Below the pieces are notes generated by a model, which saw only the letters and a list, made by a program, of their open reading frames with translations, ran no database searches and was not told the DNA's origin. Source: Faecalibacterium sp. CAG:1138 (lineage in GTDB: Bacteria > Bacillota > Clostridia > Christensenellales > CAG-917). Taken from it: DNA of 64,000 nt. The translations under genes were made by a program, and so were the position numbers. The first letter of the stretch is position 1; every line of letters starts with the position of its first letter. The DNA is taken from the NCBI GenBank assembly GCA_000434675.1, contig HF988646.1, positions 1 to 64,000 of the forward strand, written 5' to 3'. This document shows, in pieces, positions 16,979 through 25,450 of the stretch.

Positions 16979-18089
16979 CAATTTTTTCGATTTAAGGGCA
17001 AACTACGTCTTTTCGGAGGTTGCGCAGAAAGTTAAAGAATTTAAGGAGCAAAATCCCGATGTAAACCTTACCTCGTACGGCATAGGCGACGTTTGTTTTC
17101 CGCTGTCGAAAACCGTCGTAACCGCGCTTGAAAATGCTGCGGCCGGTCTTGGCACCGACGACGGATTTTTGGGTTATCAGGACGAAGGCGGCATAAAAGC
17201 GCTGAAAGCCGCCGTTTCGAATTTCTACAAAAACCGCCGAAAAGTTTCCGTTTCCGAAAACGAAATTTTCGTTTCCGACGGTGCAAAAAGCGACATAGGC
17301 GGACTTCTGGAGCTGTTTTCGACAAGTTCCGTCGTGCTGGTTTCCGATCCCGTTTATCCCGCCTACGTCGATGCGGCCACCATTCGCGGCTTAGCCGTAC
17401 AAACCGTTTCGGCGACTCCCGAAAATCGGTTTTTGCCGGAGCCTCCGGATTTTTCCGCCGACGTGATTTTTTTATGCTCGCCGTCAAATCCCACGGGTGC
17501 GACGTATGATTATGCGGGGCTCGAAAAATGGGTGAGATATGCAAAAAAAGTCGGCGCGGTTATTCTTTTCGACGCGGCTTATGCCGAATTTTCGCCCGAC
17601 GGTTTCCCTAAAAGCATCTACGAAATCGACGGTGCAAAAGAAGTTGCAATCGAAATTTCAAGCCTCAGCAAATCGCACGGCTTTACGGGCCTCAGATGCG
17701 GATGGAGCGTCGTTCCCGATGAGCTCGAAACGTCGGGCGTCAGACTCAACAAGTTCTGGCGGCGCAGACAGGCGGCAAGGTTCAACGGAGCCTCCGTTCT
17801 GGCACAGGCAGGTGCGGTGGCGGCGCTTTCCGAGGAAGGCTTGTCGGAAGCTTCCGTCTATATAAACCACTATAAGCGCAACGCCGAAGCACTGAAAAAC
17901 CGACTTATAGAAGAAGGCTTGCAGGTTTTCGGCAGCGCGCCGTATCTTTGGGTGAAATGCCCAAGCGGGTTTACCGACGAAAGCTATTTCGATTATTGCC
18001 TGAGCCAAAAGCACGAAATCGTAACTCCGGGCAGCGGATTCGGAAGCTCGGGCAAAGAATTCGTCAGATACAGCTGTTTTTTCAGATAA
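16968..18089 (+). CDS. dapL: LL-diaminopimelate aminotransferase
   Basis: The 373-residue PLP enzyme converts tetrahydrodipicolinate directly to LL-DAP. It shows LTSYGIGDVCFPLSKTV, SDGAKSDIGGL, the CSPSNPTGA block, VILFDAAYAEF and SSLSKSHGFTGLRCGW, with Lys235 as the PLP lysine. The IYEIDGAKEVAIE segment separates DapL from other class I aminotransferases. It is somewhat shorter than the usual 400-410 residues. GGAGG within dapF precedes ATG 16968. Its presence implies the organism uses the one-step aminotransferase route rather than succinylase or acetylase steps. Confidence 0.93.
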   Translation: MINNNFFDLRANYVFSEVAQKVKEFKEQNPDVNLTSYGIGDVCFPLSKTVVTALENAAAGLGTDDGFLGYQDEGGIKALKAAVSNFYKNRRKVSVSENEIFVSDGAKSDIGGLLELFSTSSVVLVSDPVYPAYVDAATIRGLAVQTVSATPENRFLPEPPDFSADVIFLCSPSNPTGATYDYAGLEKWVRYAKKVGAVILFDAAYAEFSPDGFPKSIYEIDGAKEVAIEISSLSKSHGFTGLRCGWSVVPDELETSGVRLNKFWRRRQAARFNGASVLAQAGAVAALSEEGLSEASVYINHYKRNAEALKNRLIEEGLQVFGSAPYLWVKCPSGFTDESYFDYCLSQKHEIVTPGSGFGSSGKEFVRYSCFFR

Positions 18090-18152
18090 CATACTTTACA
18101 CACGCGGAAAAATATATTAAACTTATTATAGAAACACATACGGAGGGGACCT

Positions 18153-19844
18153 ATGCTGTCTAACTATAAATTCAAGCTATATTATAACGTCGGCTCGGTC
18201 GGCAAAATTTCATCCGAAAATCCGGACGATTTCGACGTTTCGATTTTCGACGACGGCGTGCGCCTCAAAATTACCTTGCTTCCAAAGAAACCTTTGGAGC
18301 TTGTTTGGGCGGAAATCAAATGCAAATATAACTATCAGGACGATTGCCGTGTTTTCGTCAACGGCTATCAGAGCTGGTCGGAAAGCAGGGAATACCTTAA
18401 GGGCGAAAAGCTTGTCGGGCTTCCGGGCATCGGCAAATGGAAAATCGCCCGCAAATACACCACTATAAGCGGCGACTATCACATAAAGGATTATCCTAAC
18501 CTCGCCAATCGTTTTCACGGCTACACCTTCGGCTACGTCCGCAACGGCTCGCAGGTCGATTTTGTGGGCAGCTTGTCAGAAAGAGAAGGCTACACCGTCA
18601 TAAACTACAATCTGAACGAAAACAGCCTCGTCGTCGAAAAGGACGTAGAGGGCAAAACCGTGTCCGAAAGCTACGTTTTGTTTGATATTATCCGCATTTC
18701 TGACACTTATGACCGTGTTTTTGACACATATTTTGAAAAAATGGGTATAACGCCGCCGAAAATGCAAAGGATGTGCGGTTACACCACTTGGTACAACTAT
18801 TACAACAAAATCACCGAAAAAATCGTTATGAGGGATCTCGAGGCTTTCGACGCAGTAAAAGAAAAGGTGGACGTTTTCCAGATAGACGACGGCTATCAGA
18901 CGGCCGTTGGCGACTGGCTGTCGGTTGACAAGGTCAAGTTCCCTTCCGGAATGAAAGCGGTTGCGGGCGCAATTCATCAAAAAGGCTACAAAGCGGGCAT
19001 CTGGCTGGCTCCTCTGAACGCGCAGAAAAATTCCGTCGTAGCAAAAACCCATCCCGACTGGCTCATCAAGGGCGACAATGGCAAACCTATTCTGACTTGC
19101 GTCGGCTGGGGCGGCGCGTACGCCCTGGACATCGAAAACGAAGAGTGCAGGGCATATATCCGTCATTTCTTCGACGTCATACTCAACGAATGGGGCTTCG
19201 ACATGGTGAAGCTTGACTTTTTGTATTCCGCGGCGCGTATGGCCAGAAACAACAAAACGCACGGCCAGCTTATGTGCGAGGCCATGGACTTTTTGAGGGA
19301 GTGCGTGGGCGATAAGCTGATTTTGGGTTGCGGAGTTCCGCTTGGCCCGTCATTTGGAAAAGTGGACATGTGCCGAATCGGCTCCGACGCCGAAATTCAG
19401 TTTAAGGACAGGTTCTATGTGCACTTCACCAATCGTGAAATCATCAGCACCAAAACCGCGCTCAAAAACACCATGTTCAGGCGTTGTCTGAATCATCGGG
19501 TATTTTTGAACGATCCCGACGTGTTCTTCTTCAGAAACACCAAGCGCGCTCCTATCGGCGGCGAAAAAGCAAAGCGCCTCAAATACACCGAACAGCAGAA
19601 ACAACTTCTGGCAGAGGTTTGCAGCATGTTCGGAAGTGTGCTTTTCACCAGCGATTCGGTTGCCGAATACGACGAAAATCAAATAAAAAGTCTTTTGAAC
19701 ACCTACGCCGAAAAAGACAGAACGGACGTTTCTGTCGACTACGTAGGCGACGACGTTGCGGTTGTGGTTTACAGTGAGGACGGAAAGAGAATCGAGTGGA
19801 CGATCGATATGTCCACCGGCGAAAACAGCAAGCGTCAAATCTGA
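18153..19844 (+). CDS. Alpha-galactosidase, GH36 family
   Basis: The 563-residue glycosidase removes terminal alpha-galactose from oligosaccharides such as melibiose or raffinose. The GH36 barrel is marked by YTTWYNYYNKIT, VFQIDDGYQ, GIWLAPLNAQ, the nucleophile segment MVKLDFLYSAA (Asp355) and CRIGSDAEIQ (Asp412 as acid/base). An N-terminal beta region precedes it with FVNGYQSWSES. There is no signal peptide, so it acts in the cytosol on imported sugars. CGGAGGGG precedes the ATG. A PfkB kinase follows 58 bases later. It is shorter than the 720-residue GH36 group I enzymes. Confidence 0.9.
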   Translation: MLSNYKFKLYYNVGSVGKISSENPDDFDVSIFDDGVRLKITLLPKKPLELVWAEIKCKYNYQDDCRVFVNGYQSWSESREYLKGEKLVGLPGIGKWKIARKYTTISGDYHIKDYPNLANRFHGYTFGYVRNGSQVDFVGSLSEREGYTVINYNLNENSLVVEKDVEGKTVSESYVLFDIIRISDTYDRVFDTYFEKMGITPPKMQRMCGYTTWYNYYNKITEKIVMRDLEAFDAVKEKVDVFQIDDGYQTAVGDWLSVDKVKFPSGMKAVAGAIHQKGYKAGIWLAPLNAQKNSVVAKTHPDWLIKGDNGKPILTCVGWGGAYALDIENEECRAYIRHFFDVILNEWGFDMVKLDFLYSAARMARNNKTHGQLMCEAMDFLRECVGDKLILGCGVPLGPSFGKVDMCRIGSDAEIQFKDRFYVHFTNREIISTKTALKNTMFRRCLNHRVFLNDPDVFFFRNTKRAPIGGEKAKRLKYTEQQKQLLAEVCSMFGSVLFTSDSVAEYDENQIKSLLNTYAEKDRTDVSVDYVGDDVAVVVYSEDGKRIEWTIDMSTGENSKRQI

Positions 19845-19902
19845 CGTAAAAAAGTGTTTATACGTCGATTTATGACGATAAAATGTTTTTAGGGAGAAAC
19901 AA

Positions 19903-20781
19903 ATGATTTATATTGCCGGTGAAATTCTGGCCGACAGATTCGTTTTCGGCAACGATTGCACCACAAAAGTGGGTGGCGCGCCGTTCAACGCTGCCGCTTG
20001 GGCGGCAGACGGCGGCGCAAAAACGGTTTTCTACGGCGCAGTCGGTGGCGACGACGTCGGAAAAAAGGTTCTGGCCGATGCGTCAAAAACGAAAGTTCGG
20101 CTCTCGGTGGACGTTTTGAAAGGTCATCGAACCACGGTTGCGCTTGTTTCGCTCTCCGCCGGCGGCGAGCGAAATTTCCGATTTTTGCGCGACGACACGG
20201 CCGAATTTAAGCTTTCCGTGCAAAAAATAAACATGTGCGCATTCGAAAAATGCAAAATTGCGCACTTGGGCAGTCTTATGCTCACAGAGATTGAAGGCAG
20301 GAAGTTTGCCGCCGATTTCGTCGCTTCTTCAAAAGAAAAACACAAAATCCTGTCTTTCGACTACAATTTCCGTGACGATCTGTATCCTTCGTTCGAAGCC
20401 TCGAAAGAGGTTTGCAAAAACGTCGTGGAATCGGCAGACGTTTTGAAATTTTCGGAAGATGAAATTTTGGCCTACACAAAAGCGGCCGACGTTTCGGGCG
20501 CACTGAAAGCACTTTCCCAAAAGGACAGACTGGTGGTTGTAACCTTGGGCAAAAAGGGCAGCGCATATTCGTTCGGCGGCGAGCTCGGCTTTGTCGAAGC
20601 CGTTCCCGTTTCGGCGGTTGACACCACCGGTGCCGGCGACGCGTATATGGGGACTATGCTTGCGGGGCTTGACAAAACTGATTTCCCGGACGTGTCGATA
20701 AATGAAATTCAATCGGTCCTCGAAGCCGCGTCCCGAAAGGGCGCCGAAGCCACCACATTTTACGGCGCGATAAAAATATGA
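19903..20781 (+). CDS. PfkB-family sugar kinase (fructokinase-like)
   Basis: The 292-residue kinase has the two PfkB signatures: KVGGAPFNAAAWAADGG near the N-terminus and VDTTGAGDAYMGTML near the C-terminus (Asp of GAGD as catalytic base). Such enzymes phosphorylate fructose or related sugars with ATP. Being next to alpha-galactosidase suggests use of raffinose-family sugars, in which fructose or sucrose remains after galactose is removed; this is inference, since no sucrose hydrolase is nearby. Start ATG 19903 follows AGGGAG. The gene runs straight into the repeat array. Confidence 0.85.
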   Translation: MIYIAGEILADRFVFGNDCTTKVGGAPFNAAAWAADGGAKTVFYGAVGGDDVGKKVLADASKTKVRLSVDVLKGHRTTVALVSLSAGGERNFRFLRDDTAEFKLSVQKINMCAFEKCKIAHLGSLMLTEIEGRKFAADFVASSKEKHKILSFDYNFRDDLYPSFEASKEVCKNVVESADVLKFSEDEILAYTKAADVSGALKALSQKDRLVVVTLGKKGSAYSFGGELGFVEAVPVSAVDTTGAGDAYMGTMLAGLDKTDFPDVSINEIQSVLEAASRKGAEATTFYGAIKI

Positions 20782-20799
20782 AACTTTATATTTTGAAAA

Positions 20800-21407
20800 C
20801 AAAAAACGACGGATTTTTCCGTTTTATGTTGTTTGAGCAGGCAGGTGATAACAAGCAAAGCCGAGGAAGCGCTTGCATTTGTGAGGCGCGCGCAGGTATC
20901 CTTGCTCCAAAAACGGTGGCAAAGCCACGTGTTTCAAAGAAACAAAAAACGACGGAGCATTACGTTCTATGTTGTTTGAGCAGGCAGGTGATAACAAGCA
21001 AAGCCGAGGAAGCGCTTGCATTTGCGAGGCGCGCGCAGGTATCCTTGCTCCAAAAACGGTGGCGGAGCCACGAGTTTTGAAGAAATAGAAAAACGACGGA
21101 GATATCCGTTCTAGGTTGTTAGAGCAGGCAGGTGATAACAAGCAAAGCCGAGGAAGCGCTTGCATTTGCGAGGCGCGCGCAGGTATCCTTGCTCCAAAAA
21201 CGGTGGCAAAGCCACGTGTTTCAAAGAAACAAAAAACGACGGAGCATTACGTTCTATGTTGTTTGAGCAGGCAGGTGATAACAAGCAAAGCCGAGGAAGC
21301 GCTTGCATTTGCGAGGCGCGCGCAGGTATCCTTGCTCCAAAAACGGTGGCGTAGCCGCGTGTTTTGAAGAAACAAAAAAACGACGGATTTTTCCGTCGTT
21401 TTGTTTT
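20800..21407. repeat. Tandem array of four ~143-bp repeats abutting tRNA-Gly
   Basis: A GAGCAGGCAGGTGATAAC block begins units at 20835, 20978, 21122 and (as TTGAGCAGG) 21265, giving periods of 143, 144 and 143 bases. Each unit contains, in plus-strand order, a decayed ACGACGGA hairpin, GAGCAGG, GATAACAAGCAAAGCCGAGG, AAGCGCTTGCATTT, GAGGCGCGCGCAGGTATCC, TTGCTCCAAAAACGGTGGC and a stem GTGGC-NNN-GCCAC. The loop varies (AAA, GGA, AAA, GTA) while the stem is kept, the fourth by a G-U pair. The fifth hairpin is the intact tRNA terminator, and the unit's GAGCAGG...GGTGAT resembles the tRNA 3' end (GGAGCAGGTGATGG). Open frames within it are by-products of the repetition. Confidence 0.95.
21374..21402 (-). 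terminator. Terminator of tRNA-Gly
   Basis: AAACGACGGA / TCCGTCGTTT form a 10-bp stem; read on the minus strand it ends in a T7 run. It is the intact version of the hairpin that is degenerate in the upstream repeats. Confidence 0.9.
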
Positions 21408-21481
21408 TGGAGCAGGTGATGGGAATCGAACCCACAAATTCAGCTTGGGAAGCTGATGTTATGCCACTTAACTACACCTGC
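21408..21481 (-). tRNA. tRNA-Gly (anticodon CCC)
   Basis: On the minus strand the sequence folds as a cloverleaf: acceptor GCAGGTG / CACCTGC, anticodon stem TCAGC / GCTGA with loop TTCCCAA (anticodon CCC, reading GGG), TψC arm with GGTTCGATTCC, discriminator T as in bacterial tRNA-Gly, and encoded CCA. Length is 74 with CCA. It has its own promoter and terminator. Confidence 0.97.
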
Positions 21482-21496
21482 AAACGCAGTACTTAT

Positions 21497-21524
21497 ATTA
21501 TACAATGTTTTTCAAAAAAAGCAA
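21497..21524 (-). promoter_or_regulatory. Promoter of tRNA-Gly
   Basis: On the minus strand TATAAT lies 15 bases before the tRNA, with TTGCTT 16 bases further upstream. Confidence 0.65.
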
Positions 21525-21620
21525 GCGGATTGCCGCATGGAAAAAAGCAGGACAAATGTTTTTTTAAAAATCACATGACATAATGAAATTAAACGGCGAA
21601 ATAACCGCTTCGCTTTTCTG

Positions 21621-21649
21621 TTGCAAAAACGGCTCCTCGGTGGTATAAT
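21621..21649 (+). promoter_or_regulatory. Promoter of the frameshifted membrane protein gene
   Basis: TTGCAA, 17 bases and TATAAT, followed by AGGAG and the ATG at 21672. Confidence 0.8.
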
Positions 21650-21671
21650 CGACATAGGAGCATCTGCGCAT

Positions 21672-22380
21672 ATGAACAAAATTTCAAAAACAATCTTATT
21701 TTCGTTGGCGTTTTTTCTGATGTCAAGCTTGACGGCATACGTCCTGAAATTTCTCCCCGAGCAGTCGTTTTGGTGCTATTTCGGCTCGGCAACCGCCGTT
21801 TTGGCCGGGGGGGGGGTGCTTTTATGGCCGCAAAAAACTGGCCGTGGGAGCCGTCCTTTTATGGCCGCTTAAGGGCAAAGGGAAAGCCAAGCTTTCGGTG
21901 TTTTTCATAAACGCCGTGGCAATGGGAGTGTATCTCCGTTCTTGGTATAAGCTGAGGGGGCTGGAAAATTCGCTTTGGGTACTTTTGTTGGTGGCCGTCG
22001 CCGCCGCGGCAGTTTTGACGGGGTACGCTTTGCTCATAAAAATCTGCGTTCTGCGCTTGCATTACAAGTGGTTTTTGTTGACGTTTTGCGTTTTGGGGCT
22101 TGCAGGGTACGTTACGCTTCTTATTCTTACCAAAACCGCATGGCTCTCCACCTTCGGATTTTACGGAATTTTGGTGATTGCCTTCATTTTGTCGCTTTCT
22201 GAGAAGGAAACGAACGCCGATTCTTATTTCAATCACTTGGTTCTGGCGTCTTACAGCATAATCGTTTGCGCGGTCATAATTTTGATTATAGCCTTGGAGG
22301 GCGACTTTGACGTGGCAGATTTCGACTTCGCGGTTGAGGCTCCCGACGCTGCCAAAAAAGAAAAGAAGCCTAAAGCGTAA
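21672..22380 (+). pseudogene. Membrane protein gene interrupted at a G10 tract
   Basis: From ATG 21672 the frame encodes MNKISKTILFSLAFFLMSSL and a second hydrophobic stretch, then enters a run of ten G (21807-21816) and stops early at 21870-21872. The downstream frame, open to 22380, continues without break as KKLAVGAVLLWPLKGKGKAK and four or five more membrane helices, ending in a Lys-rich tail (AAKKEKKPKA). Nine G would join both parts into a single protein of about 235 residues with six or seven helices. The family is not recognised. The gene is either phase-variable by G-tract slippage, a recent pseudogene, or a sequencing error in the homopolymer. Confidence 0.75.
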
Positions 22381-22438
22381 CGACGAAATACGGCGTTTAC
22401 GATTAAATTAACGACCTTAAAAGCTGTTTTGTGTCAAC

Positions 22439-22495
22439 AATAGCAGTCTGTTTCCCTGCCGAAAAACGGTGCGGCAATAGGTTGCTATTTTTTTT
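22439..22495 (+). terminator. Branched terminator-like structure
   Basis: AATAGCA pairs with TGCTATT, enclosing a second stem TGCCG / CGGCA, and is followed by T6. It follows the membrane protein and overlaps the next promoter. Confidence 0.55.
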
Positions 22496-22510
22496 AAGCT
22501 GTGTTATAAT
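22482..22510 (+). promoter_or_regulatory. Promoter of the PAP2 gene
   Basis: TTGCTA, 17 bases and TATAAT, 30 bases upstream of the start. Confidence 0.7.
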
Positions 22511-22540
22511 TGAAATAAACTTTATACTATGGAGGAAATT

Positions 22541-23563
22541 ATGGAACAACGAATGAGTCTGAAAACCAAAACCGTTTTGGCCGTATGCCTGTTCTTGCTT
22601 GTGTTCGGCTCGCTTGCCGTCTGGACGGCGGTTACAGACGTCGATCTCGAAATCAGCAAAATTCTCACTAAAGACGCATTGCCGAAGGGCAAATATTTTG
22701 CAACGGCCGACAATTTTGCCGGAAGCTTCGGTCTGTTTTTCGAAGCAGTCGGCAGCAGTCCTATCTATATGATGATAACCTTAGCCGCAACGATAATGTT
22801 CTGGTTCGTTCTGCGGCTGGAAAACGGCAAGGACACTCTCAACAAAATTCTGGCAGTCGTGCTTGCTTTCGGCGCGTTTGCGGGATTGTTCCTTTACATA
22901 AGCGACATTATGAAATATCTCGGCGATGCGGCAAACACCGAATTCACCGATCATCTTTACGTCAAAGCGATGTCCGCGTCGGTTGCGGCGCTCATGACTG
23001 TGTGCCTGCTGTTTGCATGGAAAAACGTCAAACCTGAAAACAACAAGCAGCTTGCAAAAATGTCTGCGGTCATCGTATGCTGCGTGTTCTGCTATCTTTT
23101 GGTCAGCCTCATAAAGACTCCTGTCGGCAGAGCCAGGTTCAGAGCCATGAACTATCTTTTTGGTGGCGACGATTTCTCGCTGTTCACCAGATGGATTAAA
23201 GCCAACGGAGCAAGGGATCTTCTCACCGAAGCGCAGGGCGTTGCCGTTCACGACAGCTGCAAGAGCTTCCCGAGCGGACATACCTACAGCGCGGCGACCG
23301 TTTACGTGTTGCTCGGTCTTCCGCACCTGTTCCCGTTCTGGAACAAAAAATTGCCGAAAACTCTTCTTTGGGTTTGCACGATAGGCTACACGGCGCTGGT
23401 TGCGATAAGCCGCATTATGGTTGGCGCGCACTATTTTTCCGACGTTCTTTTCGGCGGAACTTTCTGCTTCATCTTCGCCATCGTGTTCCGTGAGATATTC
23501 GTCTGCAAGGGCTCGCATTTCTATGCGGTGTTCCCGAAGCTGAAAAAAGCAAAAGCCGAATAA
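22541..23563 (+). CDS. PAP2-family membrane phosphatase
   Basis: The 340-residue integral membrane protein has six or more helices and the three catalytic blocks of type 2 phosphatidic acid phosphatases: KTPVGRARFR, SFPSGHTYSAA and SRIMVGAHYFSDVL, with the nucleophilic His in the last. It probably removes phosphate from a lipid such as undecaprenyl pyrophosphate or phosphatidic acid at the outer face of the membrane. Upstream ATG 22529 contains the ribosome site itself (ATGGAGGAAATT), so 22541 is the start. It lies alone between its promoter and a terminator. Confidence 0.92.
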   Translation: MEQRMSLKTKTVLAVCLFLLVFGSLAVWTAVTDVDLEISKILTKDALPKGKYFATADNFAGSFGLFFEAVGSSPIYMMITLAATIMFWFVLRLENGKDTLNKILAVVLAFGAFAGLFLYISDIMKYLGDAANTEFTDHLYVKAMSASVAALMTVCLLFAWKNVKPENNKQLAKMSAVIVCCVFCYLLVSLIKTPVGRARFRAMNYLFGGDDFSLFTRWIKANGARDLLTEAQGVAVHDSCKSFPSGHTYSAATVYVLLGLPHLFPFWNKKLPKTLLWVCTIGYTALVAISRIMVGAHYFSDVLFGGTFCFIFAIVFREIFVCKGSHFYAVFPKLKKAKAE

Positions 23564-23583
23564 GCTTAAACTATTTACCGACA

Positions 23584-23617
23584 AAAAAACCACCGAATAA
23601 TTTCGGTGGTTTTTTTA
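23584..23617. terminator. Bidirectional terminator
   Basis: AAAAAACCACCGAA / TTCGGTGGTTTTTT lies between convergent genes. Confidence 0.95.
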
Positions 23618-23657
23618 TGGGGATTATTAAAACAATGAAATTTGCTGATTTGTAATT

Positions 23658-23930
23658 TTACTCCTGCGGCGCGGCAAGCGCTTCTTTGTAGGCTGCGAGG
23701 ATTTTGTTTTTCAATTCTTCGCGAATTTCCGAATTGATCGGATGCGCAATATCCTTAAATTCGCCGTCCGGAGTTTTTCGGGAAGGCATTGCGATGAAGT
23801 CGCCGTCTTGGCCTGAGATAATCTTGATGTCGTGCACTGCAAAGCAGTCGTCAATTATGATGGACGCAACGGCTTTGAGCTTGGTGTCGTCCTTTTTGAT
23901 AAGTCTAATTCTGATGTCGGAAATCTTCAT
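23658..23930 (-). CDS. spoVG: SpoVG-family regulator
   Basis: The 90-residue protein matches SpoVG almost end to end: MKISDIRIRLIKKD, a central ASIIIDDCFAVHDIKII, then FIAMPSRKTPDGEFKDIAHP and a helical tail. SpoVG is a small dimeric nucleic-acid-binding regulator that affects envelope and, in spore formers, septation. AAAGGAG precedes the ATG. It diverges from murC. Its presence does not by itself prove sporulation, as non-sporing Bacillota also keep it. Confidence 0.96.
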   Translation of the reverse strand: MKISDIRIRLIKKDDTKLKAVASIIIDDCFAVHDIKIISGQDGDFIAMPSRKTPDGEFKDIAHPINSEIREELKNKILAAYKEALAAPQE

Positions 23931-24074
23931 ACGTTAAACTCCTTTCATTTTTTAACATCTACATTTTAGCACCAAAAAATACCTCTTGCATTAAAATATT
24001 CTTAAAAACAAGACAAATCTCCCGTAAGTGTAGAAAATCGGAAGACTTTCCGCACCTACCATGCGTGCGCACAA

Positions 24075-24080
24075 TATAAT
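24075..24080 (+). promoter_or_regulatory. -10 box of murC, apparently producing a leaderless mRNA
   Basis: A perfect TATAAT is followed by AGAGC and then the murC ATG, so transcription would begin at or within a base or two of the start codon. There is no Shine-Dalgarno sequence and no clear -35. The murB start has the same layout (TATAAT-AGAGT-ATG). Confidence 0.55.
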
Positions 24081-24085
24081 AGAGC

Positions 24086-25420
24086 ATGGCAAGGATACAT
24101 TTCGTAGGCGCCGGCGGCGCAAGCATGAGCGTTTTGATGCAAATAGAAAGCGAGCTCGGACATTTGGTTACCGGGAGCGACAGAAAGGACGGCGAAAGGC
24201 TTCAAAAACTTAAAGCCGCGGGCTACGACGTTTACGTCGGGCATAATCCGGAATACGCGCGCCGCGCAGACGAAGTGGTCTTTACCGGCGCGGCAAAAAT
24301 CACCGATCCCGAAATTTCGGCCGCGGCCTGGGCAAACGTAAAAACGGTCGAGCGCGGCGAGTTTCTGGCGGACGTCTGCGACAATTTCAAAAAAACCGTG
24401 GCCGTTTCCGGAACGCACGGCAAAACCACCGTAACCGCGCTTCTTTCGGAATGTTTCAAAAACGCAGGCAAAAAATTCTGCGCGCACGTCGGCGGCGAAG
24501 TGAACGGCTTTTCCGGAGGTTTTTTCTTTTCGGGCACCGACTATATGCTGACGGAAGCCTGCGAATACCGAAAAAGTTTTTTGCATCTTAAGCCTTTGGT
24601 CGCAGTCGTTTTGAACGTCGAACCCGACCACTCCGACACCTACAAAACGAAGCGTGAGCTTGAGGACGCGTTTTTTGATTTTGCAAACAAAACCTTGGCC
24701 GCGGGCGGCACGCTGGTCGTTTCGGACGAAGTGAAAATTTCTCGTATGCAAGCTTGCGCAAGTGAAAAAGTGATGACGTACGGCTTTGAAAAAACGTCAA
24801 GCGTGTACGCCGAAAACGTCTGCGAAAAAGGCGGCTTCACCGAATTTGACGTGTGGTTCTACGGCAGGTTTTACGGCCGCGTCAAAAGCTGTCTGCACGG
24901 ATTGCACAACGTTATGAATGCGCTTGCGCTGATATGTGTATGTGCGCACGAACAGATAGATAAACGTGCCGTTATGCACACTTTAACATATTTTTCAGGC
25001 GTCAAGTGCAGATATGAACATATATGCGAAGTGCGTGGAAATATGGTCGTATCGGACTATGCGCATCACCCCACTGAAATAAGATCGGTGATTTCGGTTG
25101 CAAAAGAAACGGGGAAAAAGATAGCCGTATATTTTCAGCCGCACACCTACTCCAGAACCGCCGCGCTTTTTGACGAATTCGTTGCCGCGCTTTGTATGGC
25201 CGACGAGGTGAATCTGGTGAAAACTTATTCGGCGAGGGAAACGGAAAGCGACGGCAAAAACGAAACCGATCTTTATCTTGCGCTTCCCGAGGGCAAACGC
25301 CGCAAGCGCTTCGACAGCGTAGAGGAGGCGGCCGAGGACATAAAAAATCTGCCCGCTTCAAGCCGTCTGGTGCTGACGGTTGGCGCGGGCGACATAACCG
25401 AAATAAAAAAATATCTATAA
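24086..25420 (+). CDS. murC: UDP-N-acetylmuramate--L-alanine ligase
   Basis: The 444-residue Mur ligase adds L-alanine to UDP-MurNAc using ATP. It has a Rossmann-like opening IHFVGAGGASMSVLM, the ATP loop SGTHGKTTVTALL (from residue 108), the LNVEPDHSDTY block and the C-terminal VSDYAHHPTEIRSVI that is specific to MurC. Length is slightly short for the family. It is isolated from other mur genes except murB, 15 kb away, which has the same promoter/start layout. Neighbouring spoVG diverges. Confidence 0.95.
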   Translation: MARIHFVGAGGASMSVLMQIESELGHLVTGSDRKDGERLQKLKAAGYDVYVGHNPEYARRADEVVFTGAAKITDPEISAAAWANVKTVERGEFLADVCDNFKKTVAVSGTHGKTTVTALLSECFKNAGKKFCAHVGGEVNGFSGGFFFSGTDYMLTEACEYRKSFLHLKPLVAVVLNVEPDHSDTYKTKRELEDAFFDFANKTLAAGGTLVVSDEVKISRMQACASEKVMTYGFEKTSSVYAENVCEKGGFTEFDVWFYGRFYGRVKSCLHGLHNVMNALALICVCAHEQIDKRAVMHTLTYFSGVKCRYEHICEVRGNMVVSDYAHHPTEIRSVISVAKETGKKIAVYFQPHTYSRTAALFDEFVAALCMADEVNLVKTYSARETESDGKNETDLYLALPEGKRRKRFDSVEEAAEDIKNLPASSRLVLTVGAGDITEIKKYL

Positions 25421-25446
25421 AAAATCCACCGCTTTTTGCGGTGGAC
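25420..25446 (-). terminator. Terminator of the dehydrogenase gene
   Basis: TCCACCGC / GCGGTGGA form an 8-bp stem with a T run on the minus strand. It also lies directly after murC, though without a T run on the plus strand. Confidence 0.8.
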
Positions 25447-25450
25447 AGTT

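Noticed and set aside
20800..21407. CRISPR array
   Set aside because: The whole unit is repeated and there are no unique spacers; period 143 bp and no cas genes.
20824..21437. Several 60-113-residue ORFs on both strands in the repeat array
   Set aside because: They repeat with the 143-bp period, lack ribosome sites and have no protein-like signature apart from the repetition; they are by-products of the repeats.
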